Assembly (NCBI GenBank): GCA_043759595.1
Contig: JAYVLG010000124.1
Span: 1 to 59,851, forward strand
DNA from: Sulfurirhabdus sp043759595
Lineage (GTDB): Bacteria > Pseudomonadota > Gammaproteobacteria > Burkholderiales > SMCO01
Length of the DNA: 59,851 nucleotides
Reading direction: 5' to 3'
Part shown: one piece after another, positions 9,152 to 17,650 of the stretch
Position numbering within the stretch: the stretch's first letter is position 1
Layout of the letters: each line of letters begins with the position of its first letter
Position numbers and translations under genes: made by a program
Notes under the pieces: generated by a model
The model's input: only the letters and a program-made list of their open reading frames with translations
Databases searched by the model: none
Told to the model about the DNA's origin: nothing

Positions 9152-11002
9152 ATGAGAAATACGTTTAGATGGCGTTACATTTTCGTGCTGATTGCTGGCT
9201 TTATTGGGCTGCTCGCGAACACGGCATGGGCTGAGAGTAAATTTTACGGGTTCGTATCAAAGTTGGATGGCGCGCAGCAAGTCCCTTCGAACAGCAGTTT
9301 AGCCACGGGTTTTGGCAAAAGCAGTTACGACCCAGCCACCAACAAACTGAGCTTGTCCATTAATGTTACCGGCATTTCAAAAGCAAACCTGACCGGGGCG
9401 CACATTCATCTTGGTGCGACAGGAAGCTCAGGTCCTATCATCCTTGATCTTGGGCTCACTGGGTGGCAGACGACTGCAACCGGTATCAGCTTGAATACGA
9501 CGCTGACTTTCCCCGAGGCAAATGAGCTTGAACTGATAAATGGCAACACTTATCTGAACTTGCATACCACAACTTTCACAGGCGGTGAAATTCGCGGGCA
9601 AAATATCGTGGCGGCGAAGCTGGTAAGCCTCGGATACGCGACTCCCTCTGCGGCTTCAGCGGATGGAAAAACCGTTGTTGGTGCGTATAATAACCAAGCA
9701 TTTCGCTGGACGGCCACTGGTGGCGTGCAGGGAATCGGTTTCCCCCTTAATGCAGTCGAATTGTGCGACAACACCTGCACATTATCAAGCAGCGCTAGCG
9801 CCATCTCTGCGGATGGGCTAATAATTGCAGGTCAGGCCTTTACAAAACAAGGAACATCGAATGCATGGGAAGCATTTCGCTGGACCGCGGCAGATGGTTT
9901 TCTCGGCCTAGGTAACATTTCCCTCTACCCATATGGCAACGTAGCAAACGGTATTTCCGACGATGGTTCGACGATTGTCGGTGCACAACCCGGTGGCTCC
10001 CTTGGCTTCCGTTGGACGGCTGCTACCGGTCTGGTAAAATTTCCCTATATCAGTGGCGAGACACTCTATGCTACCTCTGGCAACGGCGAAGTCAGCGTCG
10101 GCGTAAGCGGCATCAATGCCGCAGAATGGCCAAGCGGTGACCAGATGGTTAAACTCAATCCTTTAAGTGGCGCTTTTTCGAGCTCCGCCTCCGATATTTC
10201 ATCTGACGCTTCAGTCATAGCCGGCTTTAGCGACATAGGTCAATATAGCCCTAAAAAGGCGGTGCGTTGGATCACGGCTAATAGCCCTCTTTTAGCCATT
10301 AGCTTGGGCGACTTAGCAAACGAATCCAGCAGTTATACCACAGGCATTTCCGGAGACGGGAAGACCATAGTGGGATGGCTCAACCGATCCACAATTTCCG
10401 GCGAAGATGGTTATGTCTGGACAGAGCAGTCGGGCAAACGTCTGCTCACCGACCTATTGGCTGAACGTGGAGCAGATATCACCGGCTGGCGATTCAATGT
10501 GATCAATGGGATATCTCGCGACGCAACCACTATCGTTGGTTACGGCTACTTCAACAACCTCTACTCTGGTTATATAACCTATCTGAATCCAGAGGTGACA
10601 CTTCCTTTGCCGCCCCCTCCCCCTCCGCCCCCTCCAGCCAGCGCCGACATGGCATTAACCATGACCGATTCGCCAGACCCGGCAAAAAAATTGTCTAAAC
10701 TGACGTACAGCATTGTCGTAAAAAACAAGGGATTAGATGCTGCGAGCAGCGTGACGCTCACCGATACATTGCCATCTAACGTTACCTTCCTTTCGGCTGC
10801 TCCAACACAGGGAACCTGCATAGGCACGAATACGGTTAACTGTACTTTAGGCTACATGGCAAACGGTGCAACCGCCATCGTCACCATCACAGTTCGCACC
10901 AAGGCAGCCGGTATAGTCAGCAACACTGCCAGCGTCAGCAGTGCAGTGGCCGATCCCAACTCGGCTAACAATAAGGCCACCGTTACCACTACGGTGAAAT
11001 AA
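9152..11002 (+). CDS. Large secreted mosaic protein: CHRD, HAF repeats, DUF11
   Basis: A 616-residue exported protein in clear modules. A signal peptide (FVLIAGFIGLLANTAWA) is followed by a CHRD domain at about residues 30-140 (FVSKLDGAQQVPSNSS...GAHIHLGATGSSGPI). Next come repeated HAF-type units from about 150 to 470, with the recurring pattern ISADG..IVG......AFRWT....., a degenerate beta-propeller-like array. A run of Pro (about 486-496) leads to a C-terminal DUF11 domain (MTDSPDPAKKLSKLTYSIVVKNKG...SNTASVSSAVADPNSANNKATV). There is no membrane anchor or sorting tail. Such proteins are usually extracellular; the function is unknown. A very strong ribosome site precedes it and a strong terminator follows. 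Confidence 0.85.
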   Translation: MRNTFRWRYIFVLIAGFIGLLANTAWAESKFYGFVSKLDGAQQVPSNSSLATGFGKSSYDPATNKLSLSINVTGISKANLTGAHIHLGATGSSGPIILDLGLTGWQTTATGISLNTTLTFPEANELELINGNTYLNLHTTTFTGGEIRGQNIVAAKLVSLGYATPSAASADGKTVVGAYNNQAFRWTATGGVQGIGFPLNAVELCDNTCTLSSSASAISADGLIIAGQAFTKQGTSNAWEAFRWTAADGFLGLGNISLYPYGNVANGISDDGSTIVGAQPGGSLGFRWTAATGLVKFPYISGETLYATSGNGEVSVGVSGINAAEWPSGDQMVKLNPLSGAFSSSASDISSDASVIAGFSDIGQYSPKKAVRWITANSPLLAISLGDLANESSSYTTGISGDGKTIVGWLNRSTISGEDGYVWTEQSGKRLLTDLLAERGADITGWRFNVINGISRDATTIVGYGYFNNLYSGYITYLNPEVTLPLPPPPPPPPPASADMALTMTDSPDPAKKLSKLTYSIVVKNKGLDAASSVTLTDTLPSNVTFLSAAPTQGTCIGTNTVNCTLGYMANGATAIVTITVRTKAAGIVSNTASVSSAVADPNSANNKATVTTTVK

Positions 11003-11008
11003 CCGTAG

Positions 11009-11051
11009 AAAGCTGCCCCTCTCCCCGTAAGTCAGGGAGAGGGGCAGCTTT
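11009..11051 (+). terminator. Strong rho-independent terminator
   Basis: A 17-bp perfect stem (arms 11009-11025 and 11035-11051, AAAGCTGCCCCTCTCCC and its complement) with a 9-base loop lies seven bases after the CHRD/HAF gene. The remaining bases to 11353 are AT-rich non-coding DNA and the probable promoter of the HvfX gene. Confidence 0.88.
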
Positions 11052-11353
11052 ATTTATCTAACGAAGCAGAAAGGGAATGTAAGCTGTGATGCGACAAAAG
11101 CAACATCTGAATATGAGCCAAATTCACCCCCATAAAATCCGTCAAATAACCGCGAAATTCAGCTTTTACAATTGAGTTTAATTTGTCAAATCGCCCTCTA
11201 TGTTCCTCCTATTTAGTAACACACCTAAGACCTTAGATTTTTAGCCCCCCATTACTCAATAAATCACATCATTGCCTTTTTCCTCTGTTTTTTTTGTAAG
11301 GAACCTCCTATTCCCCCGACCAAGAATCACTTTCAGATAATTAAGGTATCAGT

Positions 11354-11821
11354 ATGCGCACGATCATAAATTCATGGGTATGGATGACAAAAGAACTCAA
11401 CTGTATGGGCAAATATTTGCCACAACTAGGCTTGCGACTGTTTCTGGCATATGAGTTTTGGGATTCCGGCATGATCAAATTGAATGGGGAAAACTGGTTT
11501 GCTGACATTCAATCTGATTTTCCATTCCCATTTAATATCATTCCGACTGAAATCAGCTGGCAGATAGCCACATGGTTTGAGCTTATCGGTCCGGTTGCAT
11601 TGGTTTTAGGTTTGGCTACACGATTTTTCAGCTTGTCACTCATCATCCTGACAATCGTTGCATGGGCAAGCGTTCATGCAGGCAATGGGTACAATTTCAG
11701 CGACAATGGCTACAAGCTGGTATTAATTTATCTGATTATGTTTACACCATTGCTTTTAAATGGTGCCGGCAAAGCGAGCGTTGATCATATTTTGAGCAAG
11801 CGTTATTTGTCAGTACCCTGA
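11354..11821 (+). CDS. hvfX: HvfX: DoxX-family membrane protein of the bufferin locus
   Basis: A 155-residue DoxX-like integral membrane protein with four predicted helices. Typical motifs are LGLRLFLAYEFWDSGMIKL near residue 30, WQIATWFELIGPVALVLGLATRF and the C-terminal YKLVLIYLIMFTPLLLNGAGKASVDHIL. DoxX proteins of this subtype (HvfX) accompany HvfA precursors and HvfB/HvfC enzymes; the precise role is not established, possibly membrane redox or export. Here it lies upstream of the ECF sigma gene, 127 bases away, whereas in related loci it often follows HvfC. It could be expressed with the operon or from its own promoter. Confidence 0.82.
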   Translation: MRTIINSWVWMTKELNCMGKYLPQLGLRLFLAYEFWDSGMIKLNGENWFADIQSDFPFPFNIIPTEISWQIATWFELIGPVALVLGLATRFFSLSLIILTIVAWASVHAGNGYNFSDNGYKLVLIYLIMFTPLLLNGAGKASVDHILSKRYLSVP

Positions 11822-11948
11822 AAGATTTATGCCTATTTTCAAAAGATGCAGAAAACACCCATTAAAATATATATTGAACGATGACATTTGAATTGCCGCT
11901 TTAACACGAATAGAGTAGATTCTCATTTTCAAATATTTTTTTGGGGCC

Positions 11949-12548
11949 ATGAATACCAAACCCATGAGTCTTGATAATACGCTTTCTAGTCCGGAACATT
12001 GGCTAACCAAACATGGCGATTATTTGTTCCGTTTTGCGATGCTTCAGTTACGGGATGAACACTTGGCTGAAGATGCGGTTCAGGAGACGCTGATGGCCGC
12101 TTTGGAGGGTCATAAAAAATTTTCGGGGAATGCATCCGAAAGAACCTGGCTGATATCCATCCTCAAAAATAAAGTCGTCGATATCATTCGCAAGAAAGTA
12201 CGGGAACCCACCCAGGAAAATCTGGAAGAACAGATGGATGACGCCCAAAACGAGGTGATGGACGCCTTATTTGATGATCGGGGCCATTGGGTCACTCCGC
12301 CACAGGACTGGGGCAATCCTGAGAAAATGCTGGAACAGAAACGTTTTTGGGAGATTTTCACTGAATGCATGAAAAATTTACCCCCGCAACTTGCTCTGCT
12401 TTACTCCCTGCGTGAAATTTCCGGTATGGCAACAGAAGAAATTTGTAAGGAAATGGCTATCACCCCGACCAACAGTTGGGTAATGCTGCACCGTGCTCGA
12501 ATTGGGTTGAAACAGTGCTTTGAAATAAACTGGCTAGGTCTGGAATAA
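11949..12548 (+). CDS. ECF-type RNA polymerase sigma factor
   Basis: A 199-residue sigma-70 family protein of the group IV (ECF) type. Region 2 is FRFAMLQLRDEHLAEDAVQETLMAAL with RTWLISILKNKVVDIIRKK. Region 4 is LPPQLALLYSLREISGMATEEICKEMAITPTNSWVMLHRARIGLK. A zinc-finger anti-sigma gene follows after 14 bases and the HvfABC genes follow that. By family knowledge, ECF/anti-sigma pairs next to HvfA/bufferin genes induce them, commonly in response to copper. The trigger here is inferred. A gene-specific promoter consensus could not be fixed by eye. Confidence 0.92.
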   Translation: MNTKPMSLDNTLSSPEHWLTKHGDYLFRFAMLQLRDEHLAEDAVQETLMAALEGHKKFSGNASERTWLISILKNKVVDIIRKKVREPTQENLEEQMDDAQNEVMDALFDDRGHWVTPPQDWGNPEKMLEQKRFWEIFTECMKNLPPQLALLYSLREISGMATEEICKEMAITPTNSWVMLHRARIGLKQCFEINWLGLE

Positions 12549-12562
12549 GGGGAGGCGCAATC

Positions 12563-12838
12563 ATGTTAACTTGTAAAGATTCCAGCAAATTGATGTCGCA
12601 ATCCTTTGATCGGGGCCTGTCGCTGACAGAAAAAATCGGTATTCGGTTTCATTTATTGATCTGCACGGCATGTCAAAGAGTGCATCAACAGTTGGCGTTT
12701 ATACACAAGGCCAGTAAACGGCTTGCAACAGAACCTATGGATATTCCTTCTACGCAATCCGGGCTTTCGCCCGAGGCGCAGGAACGGATATTAAAAGAAT
12801 TGCATCGCAAGCAGGATGCGCAATCCGCGTCTGAATGA
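12563..12838 (+). CDS. Putative zinc-finger (zf-HC2) anti-sigma factor
   Basis: A 91-residue soluble protein with a Cys near the start (LTCKDSSKLMSQSFDRGLS) and the pair H-x3-C-x2-C (FHLLICTACQRV), the spacing of zf-HC2 anti-sigma domains. It lacks a membrane segment, so it would act in the cytoplasm on the ECF factor encoded 14 bases upstream. A GGGGAGG ribosome site precedes the ATG. The C-terminal part (SPEAQERILKELHRK) is a charged helix. The anti-sigma role is inferred from position and motif. Confidence 0.8.
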   Translation: MLTCKDSSKLMSQSFDRGLSLTEKIGIRFHLLICTACQRVHQQLAFIHKASKRLATEPMDIPSTQSGLSPEAQERILKELHRKQDAQSASE

Positions 12839-12900
12839 TTGCATGCTTTATTCCGGGGAACCGGTATTTTATTTAATTGTTATTTAGGAGATTCACAAAC

Positions 12901-13296
12901 ATGGCTATCAAAAAATCTACCCTTACACTTGCACTTGGCACCGTTTTTGCAGCTTCACTGGCTGCTTCACCTGTAGCCAACGCAGCTCAAAATCCATTTG
13001 CCATGCAAAGCCTGGACAAAGGCTATATGGTAGCTGATGCCGGCGAGAAGGCGAAAGACGGCAAATGTGGCGGCGAAAAAGCCGATGCCATGAAGGCTGA
13101 AGAAGGCAAGTGCGGTGGCAAAAAAGCTGCAACCACGAAAGCAAAGGATGCGAAGTGCGGTGGCAACATGGAAAAAGATGCTGCAGCCGGCAAAATGAAA
13201 GATGGCAAATGTGGCAACAAACCTAAAATGAAAGACGGCAAATGTGGCGAAGCCAAGTGCGGCGCTAACAAGGCAAAAACTGAAGAGATGAAGTAA
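12901..13296 (+). CDS. hvfA: HvfA/bufferin-type Cys-rich precursor peptide
   Basis: A 131-residue preprotein. The Sec signal peptide is KKSTLTLALGTVFAASLAASPVANA, with cleavage near residue 28. The mature part is Lys/Ala/Gly/Asp-rich with six Cys at residues 56, 71, 86, 104, 115 and 120, each in a D/E-x-K-C-G motif (DGKCGG, EGKCGG, DAKCGG, DGKCGN, DGKCGE, EAKCGA). These match the EGKCG modification sites of HvfA and bufferin RiPPs, which MNIO enzymes convert to copper-binding heterocycle or thioamide groups. The ATG at 12901 is chosen for its TAGGAGA site; the open frame from 12877 is not used. It is directly followed by hvfB. The copper function is inferred. Confidence 0.9.
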   Translation: MAIKKSTLTLALGTVFAASLAASPVANAAQNPFAMQSLDKGYMVADAGEKAKDGKCGGEKADAMKAEEGKCGGKKAATTKAKDAKCGGNMEKDAAAGKMKDGKCGNKPKMKDGKCGEAKCGANKAKTEEMK

Positions 13297-13307
13297 TCTT
13301 TAAGAAT

Positions 13308-14156
13308 ATGCACACCGGCAACATTCATGGTGCAGGCTTGGGTCTTCGGCGGGAATTAATCCCCGCACTGAAGGCCCATATGCCTTCTTCCATAGATTTT
13401 TTCGAGATTGCGCCAGAAAACTGGATTGACCTCGGCGGTGCTTTGGGGCGCGATTTGCGGCATTTTACTGAACGCTACCCCATTGTTTGCCACGGCCTGT
13501 CTTTGTCGCTGGGCGGCATTTCTCCACTGGACGAACTGTTTCTGAAACGCGTGAAAGGCTTTCTGGACCAGCACCAAATCCAGCTCTATACCGAACACCT
13601 GAGCTACTGCAGTGATGATGGTCACCTGTATGATCTGTTGCCCATTCCTTTCACTTCAGAGGCGGTCAGTTATGTCGCATCCCGCATTCGCCGTACCCAG
13701 GATATTCTGGAGCGTAAAATTGCGGTAGAAAATGCCTCCTATTATGTCGCCAGCCCTATCGCTGAAATGAGCGAAATCGAATTCATCAAGGCAGTGCTGG
13801 AAGAAGCAGACTGCCTGTTGCATCTGGACGTGAACAACATTTACGTCAATAGCGTCAACCACAACTACGATCCGGTTGCATTTTTGCGTGAGCTACCCGG
13901 AGAGCGTATCACTTACATTCATACTGCCGGGCATTATCAGGAAGCTGAAGACCTGATCGTGGATACGCATGGCGCGGATGTGATCGATCCCGTCTGGGAT
14001 TTGCTGGAAGAGACGTATCGCACTTTTGGGGTATTCCCCACTTTGCTGGAGCGCGATTTCAACATTCCCCCTTTGGCTGAATTGCTCCCGGAAGTAGAAC
14101 ACATTGCCCGACTGCAAAAGCGCTACCGCGAACCACAATATGTCAGAAAAACCTGA
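13308..14156 (+). CDS. hvfB: HvfB/BufB: DUF692 (MNIO) peptide-modifying oxidase
   Basis: A 282-residue DUF692 TIM-barrel protein. Candidate iron ligands and catalytic positions of multinuclear non-heme iron oxidases are all present: E33 (FFEIAPENW), H62 (CHGLSLSLGG), E96/H97 (YTEHLSY), E141-N142 (VENASYY), D174 and N176 (LHLDVNN), H205 and H209 (IHTAGH), D219 with H221 (VDTHG) and E248 (LLERD). Family knowledge: such enzymes use two or three irons and O2 to convert Cys of HvfA-type precursors. The gene starts 11 bases after hvfA and overlaps hvfC by 17 bases, so the three are one operon. The exact product chemistry here is unknown. Confidence 0.92.
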   Translation: MHTGNIHGAGLGLRRELIPALKAHMPSSIDFFEIAPENWIDLGGALGRDLRHFTERYPIVCHGLSLSLGGISPLDELFLKRVKGFLDQHQIQLYTEHLSYCSDDGHLYDLLPIPFTSEAVSYVASRIRRTQDILERKIAVENASYYVASPIAEMSEIEFIKAVLEEADCLLHLDVNNIYVNSVNHNYDPVAFLRELPGERITYIHTAGHYQEAEDLIVDTHGADVIDPVWDLLEETYRTFGVFPTLLERDFNIPPLAELLPEVEHIARLQKRYREPQYVRKT

Positions 14157-14925
14157 ACTGCCCTTATTTCAGCAGTACCAGTTTGCCTTTACCGGCCATA
14201 TTCGCAATCCCCAGCAAAACAAGCGGCCACAGGGTGTGCCTGCGCGACGTATGAAGGTCTACAACGAACTGCTGTATAACAATCTGGAAAGTTTCCTGCT
14301 CGCCTGTTTTCCAGTATTGCGCCAAGTACTGGGCAAGCGAAAATGGTCTAAGCTGGTGCGGGATTTTTTCTCTGCGCACCGCTGCCACACCCCTTTTTTT
14401 CGCCAGATTCCAGATGAATTCATTCAGTATCTAAAAAATGAGCGTGGCGAACGGCCTGAAGACCCTGGTTTTTTGTGCGATCTGGCACATTACGAGTGGG
14501 TGGAGCTCATGCTCTCAATTTCCAACAAAGAAATCGACACAGTACTTATCGACCCCCATGGCGATCTGCTGAATGCACGTCCTGCACTCAGCCCTTTGTT
14601 GTCCCTGCAAAGCTACGCTTATCCCGTACACAAAATCGGCCCACGCTTCAAACCCGGAATTGACCAGAAAGAAGAAACCCACTTTGCCATTTTCCGTAAC
14701 CGGGATGACGAAGTTAAATTTATCCTGATCAATCCCATCAGCCTGCGCCTGCTCTTCCTGTTGCAATCTACGCCGCTCACAGGAAAAGAAGCGTTACTAC
14801 AGATAGCTAATGAGTTGAAGCACCCTGATCCCTCTGTTGTATTGGCCGGTGGGTTGGATATCCTGCAATCCCTTTGTCAGGCGCAAGTTATTCTTGGCAC
14901 ATGGAAAGGGTGTGATACCATGTAA
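14140..14925 (+). CDS. hvfC: HvfC/BufC: DUF2063 partner of the MNIO enzyme
   Basis: A 261-residue protein from the ATG at 14140, inside the end of hvfB. The N-terminal half is the DUF2063 domain (FQQYQFAFTGHIRNPQQNKRPQGVPARRMKVYNELLYNNLESFL...CFPVLRQVLG, later FLCDLAHYEWVELML). The C-terminal half is the HvfC-type extension. Family knowledge: DUF2063 proteins pair with DUF692 enzymes and help bind the precursor peptide (RRE-like role), despite older annotation as putative DNA-binding. The frame is also open from 14104, but the signal for 14140 (MSEKPELPLFQQ) fits family starts. It is the last gene of the operon. Confidence 0.88.
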   Translation: MSEKPELPLFQQYQFAFTGHIRNPQQNKRPQGVPARRMKVYNELLYNNLESFLLACFPVLRQVLGKRKWSKLVRDFFSAHRCHTPFFRQIPDEFIQYLKNERGERPEDPGFLCDLAHYEWVELMLSISNKEIDTVLIDPHGDLLNARPALSPLLSLQSYAYPVHKIGPRFKPGIDQKEETHFAIFRNRDDEVKFILINPISLRLLFLLQSTPLTGKEALLQIANELKHPDPSVVLAGGLDILQSLCQAQVILGTWKGCDTM

Positions 14926-14989
14926 ACCGAAACAAAAATTCTAAGTGGCGATTCCGTCCAACTCAGCAATTTTTATCGTTCGGTGAGAA

Positions 14990-17245
14990 ATGTCATCCAT
15001 CTCAAAAAAAATTCTCGCTATCTACCTGCTGGTCCTCACGTTAGGCGTGACACTATCAGCCCTGATTTACATAAATGGGCACGCTGTATCTTCTGCCACA
15101 CAATCTCTGGTTGAAATCAACCTGCCCCGCCTTAATGATATTTCAAAACTGCATGTTGCCATTGCAGGGCAAAAACCGATTCTTTATGAATACTATGCAA
15201 CTGCTGACAGAGCAATTTTCCTGAAAGCCTTTGCTGCGAACCAAATCATTATTGAAGCCGGCTTGCGAACGATTCACGGTATGGACGAAAGCCAATCATA
15301 TTTATCCCAAATTGAAAAACTGACAGATGAAATAAATAGCCAGGCAAATCAACTAGATAAAACACTCACAACCTCCCCCATTGATTGGGATCACGCTCGC
15401 GATATTCTGGAACAAGTAAGCATCCTGGAAAAAAGCATTGCCCCTATAATTGATAAATTAGTTTTTTATAATCAAAAACGCGTTAATAGCAGCGGAATAT
15501 CAACCCAATCCAAAACACAATTCATGATCAATCTGGTCATTGGATTCAGCATTGTCATTTTTATCATTGCCATTCTGATCGGTTATTACGTCAACATTTA
15601 TATTGCCGAAAGTGCAGAACGCCGACGCCTTTCCATGTTCGTAGAAAGAAATCCCAACCCGGTATTACGTTTGTCATGGAATGGGCAAGTTACCTATTCA
15701 AACCCTGCCACTTCCATACTGCTTTCCAAACTTGGCCTGGATTCTGCAAAAGCGTTATTACCAGAAGACTTTGATTTACGTTTAGCTTCGATTAAAAAAT
15801 CCGGCGCAGAAAGTCTGGGATTTGAATACGCCATTCAAAACAGAACGCTGGATTGCATGATTCATATGCTACAAGATCTGCATATTTGCCATATCTATAT
15901 TGCAGATGTCACAGACCGTAAAGAAGCTGAAAAACAACTGGTTTTCCAAGCCTACCATGACACCGTAACCAGCCTTCCAAACCGTCGCATGTTCAATGAA
16001 AACATGCAAAGTGCCATTAATCAGGCCAACCCGGAAAGCAAGTTTGCCGTAATCATGCTCCGGATAGACCGCATCAAACTGGTGCTGGAAAGCCAGGGCT
16101 ATGAAGCCAGTGACAATCTGTTGCGTGCCATGGCAAGCCGCCTTGAAAAGCTGCTGCAGCAACATCCGGATTTTTCTACAGGCGTTCTTTTCTTCCGCTT
16201 TGAAGGTGCCACATTCGGCGCTTTAATGCCAAATCTATCAGATCCTCACCAGCTACAGCTGCTAGTGGAACAGCTACAGATCAGCATGCGTGAGCCTTTA
16301 CACGCAAACAATCAGGACTTTTTCTTTACCCTGAGCATTGGCGCCAGTATATTCCCGCAAGATGGCAGCGAACCGGAAGGCCTGATGAGAAACGCAGAAG
16401 CCGCTGTGAATAACGCCCAAAAACTGGGGGGGAATACTTTCCAAAGCTACACACAGGACATGAACGCAAAAGTAGCCCACTGGCTGGCTTTGGAAAACGA
16501 GCTACGTTATGCGCTGGAACGCAACGAGCTTGAATTGCACTATCAACCGCAAGTGGTTATTGCCAATAACCAGATCAATGGCGTAGAAGCACTATTGCGC
16601 TGGCGCAGGGACGGACAAAACTTCTCTTCCCCTGCGGAATTTATCCCCATTGCTGAAGAATCCGGCCTCATCATTCCTATAGGTGAATGGATACTGCGCA
16701 CCGCCTGCTTACAGGCAAAAGCCTGGCAAACTGCTGGCTTCAATCACATAACCATGGCGGTTAATATTTCTGCACGCCAATTCCAACACCCGGAATTCAC
16801 CAGGATTGTTGCTACCACCCTGCAACAAACCGGTCTGGAACCGCAATTCCTCGAACTGGAAATCACAGAAAGCGTTGCCATGCATGATGCAGAAAAAACC
16901 ATTGCCACCTTGATTGAATTGCGCAATTTAGGCCTCCAGCTATCCATTGATGATTTCGGCACGGGTTACTCATCACTCAGCTATTTAAAACGCTTCCCCA
17001 TCAGCAAGCTTAAAGTAGACCAGTCTTTTGTACGCAACATGGTCAGCGATGCAAACGATGCTGCAATTACAAAAACGGTGATTTTGCTTGGGCAGAGTTT
17101 GAATCTGAAAGTAATAGCAGAAGGTGTGGAAACGGCTGAACAGTTAGCTTTATTAAAGCAGTTTGACTGTGACGAAGTGCAAGGGTACTTTTTCAGCAGA
17201 CCTGTTCCCAGTGCTGATCTGGCAAAGCTTCTTTCTGTTATATAA
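14990..17245 (+). CDS. Membrane GGDEF-EAL protein, probable c-di-GMP phosphodiesterase
   Basis: 751 residues. It has a membrane helix at about 9-29, a helical periplasmic domain (about 30-175), a second helix (about 178-200), a PAS-like region, a GGDEF domain (starting near 315, LPNRRMFNENM) and an EAL domain. The diguanylate-cyclase signature is degenerate: FEGATFG near residue 404 replaces R-GGDEF, so cyclase activity is unlikely. The EAL domain is intact (GVEALLRW about 530; EITESV; DDFGTGYSSLSYL; VIAEGVE), so it should hydrolyse c-di-GMP. It is single, 64 bases after hvfC, with no obvious functional link. The sensory ligand is unknown. Confidence 0.9.
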   Translation: MSSISKKILAIYLLVLTLGVTLSALIYINGHAVSSATQSLVEINLPRLNDISKLHVAIAGQKPILYEYYATADRAIFLKAFAANQIIIEAGLRTIHGMDESQSYLSQIEKLTDEINSQANQLDKTLTTSPIDWDHARDILEQVSILEKSIAPIIDKLVFYNQKRVNSSGISTQSKTQFMINLVIGFSIVIFIIAILIGYYVNIYIAESAERRRLSMFVERNPNPVLRLSWNGQVTYSNPATSILLSKLGLDSAKALLPEDFDLRLASIKKSGAESLGFEYAIQNRTLDCMIHMLQDLHICHIYIADVTDRKEAEKQLVFQAYHDTVTSLPNRRMFNENMQSAINQANPESKFAVIMLRIDRIKLVLESQGYEASDNLLRAMASRLEKLLQQHPDFSTGVLFFRFEGATFGALMPNLSDPHQLQLLVEQLQISMREPLHANNQDFFFTLSIGASIFPQDGSEPEGLMRNAEAAVNNAQKLGGNTFQSYTQDMNAKVAHWLALENELRYALERNELELHYQPQVVIANNQINGVEALLRWRRDGQNFSSPAEFIPIAEESGLIIPIGEWILRTACLQAKAWQTAGFNHITMAVNISARQFQHPEFTRIVATTLQQTGLEPQFLELEITESVAMHDAEKTIATLIELRNLGLQLSIDDFGTGYSSLSYLKRFPISKLKVDQSFVRNMVSDANDAAITKTVILLGQSLNLKVIAEGVETAEQLALLKQFDCDEVQGYFFSRPVPSADLAKLLSVI

Positions 17246-17650
17246 GTATAAATAATTGAAAATAAAAGCAATATCTGATGTTGAGAATTTAGGGATTCCG
17301 GATTTTACTGTGGGTGGTTGTTTTGTGAGACAACATCCGCAAGTAAAACTCAAGGTCGGTTAACTGAAAAACGCACAGCCGTACCCGACCCTAATCCGAC
17401 TTTTATAGGCTCATCATCTAAAGTCCGTAAAGCATTCAATAACAGCCATCTAGCCGGCAAAATTCATCCCAATCTAAAGCTTTATGCAATGAGGTTATTG
17501 ATTTGCAGTATTATTACATCATATACGGACAGGGAAACTGATGGAGGTGCAATGAATCAACAGCTTAACGAAAATCAGTGCGCCTTATTATTATCAATAG
17601 TACGGACCGGTGGGTCCGTATAATAACTATTAGCCCTTACGAAAATTTCT
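17246..17650. other. Non-coding leader of the cassette cluster
   Basis: No gene is supported. Just before the first cassette lies a perfect 8-bp hairpin (TACGGACC GGTG GGTCCGTA, about 17600-17620). It is followed by ATTAGCC at 17629-17635, which differs by one base from the GTTAGCC cassette boundary used downstream. This could be a degenerate attI/attC-type site. The 101-residue open frame upstream has no protein-like features. Confidence 0.4.

Noticed and set aside
11295..11325. GGAACC-type ECF promoter before hvfX, and another GGAACC at 12857 before hvfA
   Set aside because: The -35-like hexamers are present, but no matching -10 element at a consistent spacing was found, so no promoter call was made.
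17318..17623. 101-residue open frame before the cassettes
   Set aside because: No ribosome site and no recognisable protein features; the region looks like a non-coding leader.
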